Shown: positions 56,991 to 64,000 of the stretch, piece after piece
Layout: the number at the start of each line of letters is the position of its first letter
How positions within the stretch are numbered: position 1 is the stretch's first letter
DNA from: Bryoerythrophyllum caledonicum
Taxonomy: Eukaryota; Streptophyta; Bryopsida; Pottiales; Pottiaceae
Length of the DNA stretch: 64,000 nt
Assembly: GCA_963971425.1 (NCBI GenBank)
Contig: OZ020520.1
Location: forward strand, 7,854,553-7,918,552
Reading direction: 5' to 3'
Program-made: the position numbers and the translations under genes
Notes under the pieces: generated by a model
Told to the model about the DNA's origin: nothing
The model's input: the letters and a program-made list of their open reading frames with translations, nothing else
The model's database searches: none

Positions 56991-58599
56991 TCCGGCTGAA
57001 GAGTGACGTCAAGCCTTTGTTTTCCATTGATGCAGGTTGACGATATCGTACAATGATTAAATTTGGTTTTGCAAACTCAATAAGTTGGGAGAGTGAAGTC
57101 AAGCCTCTGTTTTAATTTTGAGAAGAAGAAAAGCCCAAGCAGATTGTTAGGTTTACTGAAAAGATTTTATGAGACCCTCCTTCTTTGCAATCAAACTTTG
57201 TTTTGTTTTGTGCCAATTTTTTTTATAAATAAAATAAAATTTTAGAGCATCCAGCTGCTCTACCCCGTGCAAGGCACAAAAAAAAATTGCGGTGCCAAGC
57301 AAGATGTGGGGCCGACCAACATGTTGTCATTATCCTCCACATGTCGACCACGGCAACCCAACCCTCCAAAAAAACTGGCCGCCACATGCCAAATTCAAAA
57401 ATCTCCTATCTCACCAATTCCTAGTCACATCAACTCATGGTGCAATCAACACTACGTCAAGCTTTATTCTGTGTTTGCAATCACCACAACAATGCCTCAT
57501 GAAAAGGCTTTTGTTGCCGTCTTGGCTTTCATTGGCATACAAAAAGGATATGTAGTGGGGAGGACCGACGACGCATTTTCATCGGAGCGCCTATTGGCGT
57601 TGAGCTTGGAGTGAGTGGTGCCGCAAGTCTAAAGCTAAGCAAAGACCTCTATGCACATAACATTCTAGAACTAGTGCGAGGGTAGTCTCTTGTTTGTTTG
57701 TTCACTGATTTTTCAAATATAAATGAAGTTTCTTCATTTGAGGAGAAAATACAAGACAATATCGACGACTAGGTCTGGCAAGGGCAAAGACCAAGACTAA
57801 GTGACAAACTAATGTGCAATTCACACATGGACCAAGGACTACAGACCAAAATATACTAAAAGGCCAAGTAATGGAGTTGGATAAAAACATTGAAGTATGC
57901 AATTTGTGGAGTTTGGGTCTTTGTAGTGATTCTTGAAGGACCAAGTTGAGGAGCTCTGATCCACACCATGTGGTAAATTCCATATCAATCTTTAGTCTGT
58001 AAGATCACTATTTTTCTAAAATTTTCCTCTCTCACTCACTTTAATTATGGAGCCTAAAAGAAAATGCGTTTTTGACCAAAAACATCAAAATTTGTCAAAA
58101 TGCACATCTCTCAAATAAATTCTAGCACAAGCACTTGCCATGTCCAAAAATGCCTAGTTATATGGTAAACCTTCTACAACCGTTGTATAGTGAATAGCAT
58201 GTTAATGATGGTCCATATTGTCTGGTGTATGGTGACAAATATGCATTGTACAAGTAAGAATATTCATGCTTTGATCTTCTTCAACCAAAGGTGTAGGATG
58301 TGAGTTGCCAAAAGAGAAGGTCGTGTATTAGGTAACCAGCTTAACGAGGTCGGTAACCTAAAATCAGTGCCACCAATTTGTAGATCCAACTACCGTCGAA
58401 CATGCGACTTTTAGACTAATGAGATGGGCAGTTTGGACCTTTTCCCACTAGCAACTGGTCACGGGCGAGGCAAGAGATGAAAACGGTCAAACAATAAACC
58501 AAGTGCCACAATCAACCAAGTGCTTGAATCAAATTTTGTATATTGAATACACATGAGGTGTATAATGTTTTGAGAACACAATGCCTTTAGGCTGTCATG
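56991..58599. other. spacer without recognisable gene
   Basis: No supported gene. ORFs present are short and lack recognisable features. Confidence 0.45.
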
Positions 58600-58815
58600 A
58601 ACACTAAACTAGTATCAACATCTCAAGCATCAACACCTTCAAGCATCCAACCATCGATATGATCTTCAATACCTTTGAACTTGTATCCTTTGAATTTGCT
58701 TCTTGAGCACCAACATCTCTGAGCTTGCATCCTGAGCATGAACACCTTTGAACTTGCATCTTGATCATCAACACCATTGAATTTGCATCTCGAGCATGAC
58801 CTTTGAACATCCAAT
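58600..58815. repeat. ~31-bp decayed tandem repeat
   Basis: Six to seven drifted copies of a unit like CTTTGAACTTGCATCTTGAG followed by CATCAACACC. Small ORFs in it on the - strand are by-products. Confidence 0.78.
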
Positions 58816-60006
58816 TATCAATCACTTGTAGTGGTTACAACACAAGCACTTACAGTGTGGGATAAAGTCAACATATGGTGGAGAAAAACGCCCAAAAACA
58901 ACCAATTGTAAACCAGGCTGCTACGCTCATGATAGCAGAGTGCCCCGTGGCCCCTCCAAAAAATCGCCCAACCGGATTTGTGCCCTAGTGGAGCACTTGC
59001 CGGGCCACCACCCCACTTTGTTTGCCAATTTTGTGGACGGGTGGAGATCGTCTTACGCAATTGATCAAGGACCGTTACATTCAGCTCTAACGGCTGAAAA
59101 GTAATCCAGATTTTGTATGGAGGTATTGGTAATCACTAGTAACTAGCTTTTTTCTGCCAAGTGCGTGATGGCACATATATAAGATTAAAACCTGGACCAG
59201 ATACAAATTAAAACTTGTGAAGAAGATAGTGATGGGTTGCAAATGAGAGGCAACCATGAGTGGATTGACTTTAGATGAGGCCTTCTATGAGCGCCTAAAT
59301 GCGCCACAATTTAAGTTAGTGATTAGTTAGTGGAAACTAGCCACGTTAGCTGCAATTAGTAGTGAGGTTAGTGGTTAGTAGCGCCACCTAGTTTTAATTA
59401 GTGTTTGTTAGTTAAGAGGGCTCTATGTGACCATGAATTAGCGAGGGGTAAAATTAGACTTAGAAGTGCCCGAAGCGACTAATTGGATTAGTCGTTAGTT
59501 TATTTGAAGACAAATTAGTGAATGAGAGCTTTAGTTAATAGAAGAATTGTAGACACATGTTTTCTAAAAAAGAGAAGAAAAAGAATTGAGGGAAAAGAAA
59601 GGAAAATATAAAGAGAGGTACAAAAAATGAGTCAAAAAGGCTCCATGGGAAGAACCCTTGCTATTCCTTTGCATAAATTAGTTTAAATTACAATAACACC
59701 ATATTCGTTATATTGGGAGATTTAGCAACTCCCAAATTAACACATGTAGATCATAAGAGCTAAAGTGCACATCTAATTTCTACAATATGGAGGGATATGA
59801 GTTTCCATTAAATTGGGAGGTAATGTTTTCTACAAAAACCCCTATAAAAATAAGTACTACGGATAACATTGCATTACGAATCTAACTATAATATTGAAAA
59901 GAAGAACACATTAGTCGACACTTCTTTTATACCACATGTGTTCATTGAATATGAATAGCTAAATATTCACACTCGATCCTACTAACCCGGATTAACACCA
60001 TGCTCC
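58816..60006. other. spacer with TTAGT-rich stretch
   Basis: No gene recognised. Between about 59310 and 59540 the pentamer TTAGT occurs about fifteen times (for example GATTAGTTAGTGG and GGTTAGTGGTTAGTAG). Confidence 0.5.
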
Positions 60007-60362
60007 AATTTAGCTAAAAGTGAGCTAAATGACGGACAAATATCCACTTGTAAGAGAATTAGCTAAACACATTTTGATGAGCCTTTTTTTATTTAAAAGA
60101 ATTTCAATTCTCCTTGTGGAATACACATTGGCTAAAAATATATAACGAGTTTCAAATGATGGTGCTCAGAAGTGGGAAAAAAATTGCATACACACTACCT
60201 CTCTTCGAACTAAAGTGTCCCCATCACTTAGAGGTGCAATGAACTCAAAAAGGCAATTCCACACACTTTAGCTCCACTAGACCTAAAGTGCGCACCATTA
60301 CTAAGTACAATGAACTAAATAAGAAGATTTGCTCACACTTTAGCTCCACTAGAGCTAAAGTG
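60007..60362. repeat. left cluster of TTTAGCTC-N5-GAGCTAAA palindromes
   Basis: Palindromes at 60007-60030 (ATTTAGCT...AGCTAAAT), 60264-60290 and 60336-60362 (CACTTTAGCTCCACTAGAG then CTAAAGTG). The last two sit in a 72-bp direct repeat with a third, decayed copy from about 60192. The same palindrome type occurs on the other side of the large ORF at 63667-63989. Confidence 0.85.
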
Positions 60363-60675
60363 CGACTCAACATATACTTTCTATCATTCACCATGAAGGC
60401 AATTAGTGGTATTATTGGTTTCAAGATTAGAAGCAATTTACTATATTGTTATTTTAAAAAGAAAATAAAACATACTGCAAATTATCACCAATACGCAAAA
60501 ATAATGGAGAGAATATTTCATAGCAATCATTGGCATCACATATAATAGTCATATAGAGTGTAAAAAAATACAAATGTCTACAATCTCAGAAACAATGGAT
60601 CTAACCATACTACATGAAGTATTACGCATCAGAATCCAAAATCTTGGAAAAGGAAAGTCCATTGATCTAAGTCCA

Positions 60676-63507
60676 CTACGACTCGGACCTGGCAAGTGCT
60701 TCCAAAGAGGCCTTGATAATCGCTACTTGCCCCTTCGGAATTTTTGTAGTTGAATCTTGCACATGACCTCCATCCCTCTTTGAAGACCTAGGTTTCCATG
60801 CTGTCAAGATTGAATCGGTACTCTCCCACGTTATGGCTATCCCCTTTTCAATTGTCCAACGAAGGTTGCTATCAGTATTCCAATCTTTGTAGAACTTCAC
60901 AACATCCCGATCGCGCGATATAGGGCGGTAGAATTGGATACGCACGGTGTTTGGCATATCCGGATTAGAATTAGGATCTGAAACCGCTTGAGCAATCCAA
61001 AATGGGCGCTCGTCCCCATCACAAGGCCGCAATGCAACAAAATAGCCAGCAAAAAGAGCACGGCCAACTCTAAAAGAAGGAGGTGGACGATCGCGTCTCT
61101 GGCCAACAAAATGCTCATCTTCACGGTACTCCTCGCGAACCTCACCCTCCGCTGAGAACTCATCTTCAATGGCATGGGCAATTTGCGTCGTTGGCCAAAA
61201 GCCGTCTTCCAATGATATCGGTGTATCCATTGGAAGTGTCAGAGCATCTCTAACATCGCGCCAATAATACGATAGCGGCTCAAAACGCGAACGGGCTTCA
61301 ACAGACTCCCGCGATGATTGCTCCCAGTGATCGATGAATCCTGAAAGTCCCTTCACCACTTCATGGAGATGCCGCATCGTAGAAGGCTTCAATGCATCAG
61401 GTTCTCCACGAGGCCATAAAGACCTCCTTTCAGAATCCTCCTTCCACAATTTGATGCCACTACCTTCTCCTCCCTTAGGAAGCCAATCCTCATCATGGCA
61501 AAGGATTTTATACTTCATTACCGGACAACCACTTGAGTCCACATAAAACTTGAACTGATGAGCCTTCGTATGACCCTGCAAAGCTTCATCACCGTCCGCA
61601 ATCATATCCCCAATGAACTTCTTAAAGTCTGGAACCTCTTGAATGAGATGCGGGATTGTGGGAACACTCTCATTTTTCAAGAACGACCTCATGAGCAAAG
61701 GAATGGTTGGAAAACTCTCCTTCCTCAGTGTCATATTCCAACGTCCAAATAATGCATCTATATCATCATGTGTATGACCAACTAGCATAAAATTAATATA
61801 TACCTCGCGGAAGATGCGTTTTGCAACAAGAAGAGACCAAAAACAGAAAACAAATCTATTTTTGTTATCACCAACAGCATTGTCCATTTGCACGTTCAAT
61901 ATTGGTGGCAAAGGCCTCCCAGGAACTGGGATATCAGGAATGTGCTCTAATGGATCCAAACACATCTCTACACCCCGTAACACGGCCGCATACAATGGAT
62001 GAGAGCAAGATTCAGGAAAGAGTTGCCGGGACGATGACTTCGGAGGCGCCTCCAAGTCATGCAATAGTTTTGCGAACGACCCAACCGTGTAATTGGCATC
62101 ATGGGAGTATAAATCAAGGCCGTAATGGGCGTAACGTTGGTCCACATGACCATGGGCAAGCATGCCTGTGATTGCAAGAGGCAACTTCATAAGCCCATCT
62201 AAGTGCTTTGTTTTATGTGAAAAAACCGGGGACGCGGTCTTTGAGTGATCCATCTTATCATGCATGATGGTAAGAACCTCCTGGGGCGACGACTTTGATC
62301 GAAATCGGTTCAGGTAGAACAAGTCCCGATGTGAGAAGGCAGAATCGATGTGAACCTGCATCTTCTTTTGCCATAGCAGCGATGCTTGTGTTCCAGGTTG
62401 AGTAAGCTTCTTCTGATCCTGGTATTTGTCACACGTAGAACAACGGGCGAAGTTGTCTCCACCTCTCTTGGCATAGTACTCAGGAAAGCTCACTCGCCGA
62501 ATCTTACTCAAGCTTGAGGTTGAGATTGGCGGCAATCCACAATCAGCAAGATGATCATCAAGAAGCGGTATCTGATCCTTCCACTTAAAACTTGTAGGAA
62601 GGACCTTTGCCACAGCTTTCTCACCAGATGGGAGAACACGGGACTTGTGAGGCATGTGGTCCGCATGTCTATCGAGAATGGCTCCAAGAGCGGCAGTAGC
62701 CACAACCGTATGACCTCTAGGCTTACGCAAACCGGTATTCCCATGGTGTTGAGCCGCATGACCAGCGGCAGCGTCCTTCGCATTCCGATAGAAAGTACTC
62801 GAACTAACACCCATGATTTTCATCCAAGCATGGGCACAAACGTCCACACCCTCTAGGGTCACAACCTTCCTACCCGAAGAGTTTCTATGAAACTGTCTAT
62901 GAACGTCGAGTTTGATATGATTTCTAAACTGCACAATGGTCTCATAGTACAAGCGCATCCGAAGGACTTTTATTTTATCTCTAGGATAGTGTTGTACACA
63001 GTTCTCACTGCAACAACTATTGCTCGCAACTGCGTTAATGGAAAGAGGGGTCATGAGAAATTCAACATTCCTGGACACTGTTGGACGTGTATTCCTTGAG
63101 GAATTGTCGTAAGAATGGGAGCTCCCACCTAGAGGTCTGTTACGCTCAACCAACCAGACATTGTAAACGTCCCTAAGGCAATGATGGAAGAGACTCACAC
63201 CGTTTAAGAAGACTTGTTGAATAGGCCAGGACTTAAACGAGTACCTCCACTCATCAGGAGCTTCCTCCAGAACAAAAGTACTGGACACCTGTACTACAAC
63301 ATTCGAATCCCCAAGAGGACCAGAGGAACCTAGAATTGCACTGGACCGGACATTGCGAACCAACCCCTCTGCAACGCGAACACCCGAACCATTGTGAAGC
63401 GAAACAGTCATCCCGACCCAGAGACGGCGAGGAATAACATCAAACTCAGGAAGGTCAGGGTTCACGGGAGCGTCAACATGTACATCGTCGTCCTCCGAAG
63501 ACGACAT
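60676..63507 (-). CDS. DUF7869-type putative transposase, intact 943-residue ORF
   Basis: The frame is open from 63774, but the ATG at 63507 (MSSSEDDDVHVDAPV) is the better start: it follows an intron-acceptor-like TGCAG and what precedes it is not protein-like. Residues 29-105 (LWVGMTVSLHNGSGVRVAEG ... WPI) resemble a small N-terminal domain seen in plant transposon proteins (DUF8039-like, from memory). A Cys-rich patch CCSENC lies near 175 and CSTCDKYQDQKK near 350. The core is VQMDNAVGDNKNRFVFCFW (Asp542) and VGHTHDDIDALFGRWN (577-584), the signature of the DUF7869 family, whose conserved Asp and GHTH-DD-D suggest an RNase H-like nuclease or transposase fold. No frame breaks, unlike every other transposon gene here. 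Palindrome clusters on both sides suggest a mobile element. Function unproven. Confidence 0.82.
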   Translation of the reverse strand: MSSSEDDDVHVDAPVNPDLPEFDVIPRRLWVGMTVSLHNGSGVRVAEGLVRNVRSSAILGSSGPLGDSNVVVQVSSTFVLEEAPDEWRYSFKSWPIQQVFLNGVSLFHHCLRDVYNVWLVERNRPLGGSSHSYDNSSRNTRPTVSRNVEFLMTPLSINAVASNSCCSENCVQHYPRDKIKVLRMRLYYETIVQFRNHIKLDVHRQFHRNSSGRKVVTLEGVDVCAHAWMKIMGVSSSTFYRNAKDAAAGHAAQHHGNTGLRKPRGHTVVATAALGAILDRHADHMPHKSRVLPSGEKAVAKVLPTSFKWKDQIPLLDDHLADCGLPPISTSSLSKIRRVSFPEYYAKRGGDNFARCSTCDKYQDQKKLTQPGTQASLLWQKKMQVHIDSAFSHRDLFYLNRFRSKSSPQEVLTIMHDKMDHSKTASPVFSHKTKHLDGLMKLPLAITGMLAHGHVDQRYAHYGLDLYSHDANYTVGSFAKLLHDLEAPPKSSSRQLFPESCSHPLYAAVLRGVEMCLDPLEHIPDIPVPGRPLPPILNVQMDNAVGDNKNRFVFCFWSLLVAKRIFREVYINFMLVGHTHDDIDALFGRWNMTLRKESFPTIPLLMRSFLKNESVPTIPHLIQEVPDFKKFIGDMIADGDEALQGHTKAHQFKFYVDSSGCPVMKYKILCHDEDWLPKGGEGSGIKLWKEDSERRSLWPRGEPDALKPSTMRHLHEVVKGLSGFIDHWEQSSRESVEARSRFEPLSYYWRDVRDALTLPMDTPISLEDGFWPTTQIAHAIEDEFSAEGEVREEYREDEHFVGQRRDRPPPSFRVGRALFAGYFVALRPCDGDERPFWIAQAVSDPNSNPDMPNTVRIQFYRPISRDRDVVKFYKDWNTDSNLRWTIEKGIAITWESTDSILTAWKPRSSKRDGGHVQDSTTKIPKGQVAIIKASLEALARSES

Positions 63508-63666
63508 TCTGCATTCCAATAAGGTAAATATTAAATAACCCTGCCAAATAAGAATAGGTGAATACCTTGTAGGAATAGACATCAATGAAGAAGCATATGA
63601 AGAGGTAAAGTCTGGCGCTTGAAAATACATTTGATACAAGTGAATTGACATTAAAGAACAGGCAAA

Positions 63667-63989
63667 TTTAGCTCGACTCGAGGTAAACTGATGCGGTATT
63701 ATATGACAAGTAGAAAATTTAATGCGATTAGTTTTAATCCGAATATGAAATAATCTCACCCTCGACAGTGACAATTTGGCCCGATCCGACCTGATTTAAT
63801 GACTATAAGACGCAATGTAATTTTATCCCGAGTCGAGTTAAAAAGACATAGAAAATAAGGTAGATCAGTTTAGCTCGAGTCGAGATAAACTGTCCTTCGA
63901 AAGAAGATAAGACAGTTTAGCTCGAGTCGAGCTAAAGTGTCGAAACATTATAGTAGGACAGTTTAGCTACATACGAGCTGCACTGTCCT
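63667..63989. repeat. right cluster of TTTAGCTC-N5-GAGCTAAA palindromes
   Basis: Five palindromes: 63667-63687, 63822-63844, 63867-63891, 63913-63941 and 63957-63989. The best is ACAGTTTAGCTCGAGTCGAG then CTAAAGTGT. The cluster runs to the window edge and probably continues beyond it. Confidence 0.88.
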
Positions 63990-64000
63990 ACAATATTGAA

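Noticed and set aside
63508-63774. N-terminal extension of the DUF7869 ORF by 89 codons
   Set aside because: The extension is not protein-like in composition, contains palindrome sequence, and an acceptor-like TGCAG precedes the ATG at 63507.

Overview
This is nuclear DNA of a land plant. The intact genes use GT/AG introns and belong to plant families: a TIR-NB-ARC-LRR immune receptor, a TPD1-like secreted cysteine-rich protein, an MSL-type mechanosensitive channel and an Arf GTPase. A short interstitial run of the plant telomere repeat (CCCTAAA) is also present. Monocots are unlikely because they lack typical TIR-NB-LRR genes. The transposon mix (pogo/Tigger, Tc1 with very long ends, a LINE with RNase H) would fit a bryophyte or another early-diverging lineage, but I cannot name the species.

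Layout. 0-2.8 kb: tandem repeats, including a 1.2-kb CpG-rich 13-bp minisatellite. 2.8-17 kb: one large decayed LINE (ORF1-like part, a 2A-like motif, AP endonuclease, reverse transcriptase, RNase H, zinc knuckle and a PD-(D/E)XK-like C-terminus). It is interrupted by a 2.8-kb Tc1/mariner element with 578-bp inverted ends and by two TTAA-flanked MITEs. 17-26.5 kb: a 157-bp GC-rich inverted repeat pair enclosing a broken genomic fragment of the ribonucleotide reductase large subunit gene and a multi-level nest of MITEs. 26.7-32.4 kb: the host gene cluster (TPD1-like on +, Arf GTPase and MSL channel on -). 33-37 kb: MITEs and unrecognised repeats. 37.4-42.2 kb: a six-exon TIR-NB-LRR gene with an N-terminal ZZ-like zinc motif. 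42.7-46 kb: a pogo element inside a MITE. 48-52.5 kb: repeat arrays, seven copies of a 17-bp motif in both orientations, and a fourth TTAA MITE. 53.4-57 kb: a second pogo element carrying a Tourist-like MITE. 60.7-63.5 kb: a long intact ORF of the DUF7869 kind, flanked on both sides by clusters of one palindrome type.

Host genes make up perhaps 12 percent of the window, and most of the rest can be assigned to DNA transposons, MITEs, one LINE and tandem arrays. The insertions are in readable order: MITEs in LINE, Tc1 in LINE, PIF-like element in MITE, pogo in MITE, MITE in pogo.

The strongest candidates for something new are (1) the LINE that appears to combine a 2A-like motif, an AP-type endonuclease, RNase H and an R2-like nuclease domain, (2) the DUF7869 ORF bracketed by palindrome clusters, which looks like an uncharacterised transposon, and (3) the ZZ-like domain fused to a TIR-NB-LRR receptor. 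All gene calls rest on reading the sequence; no database search was possible.
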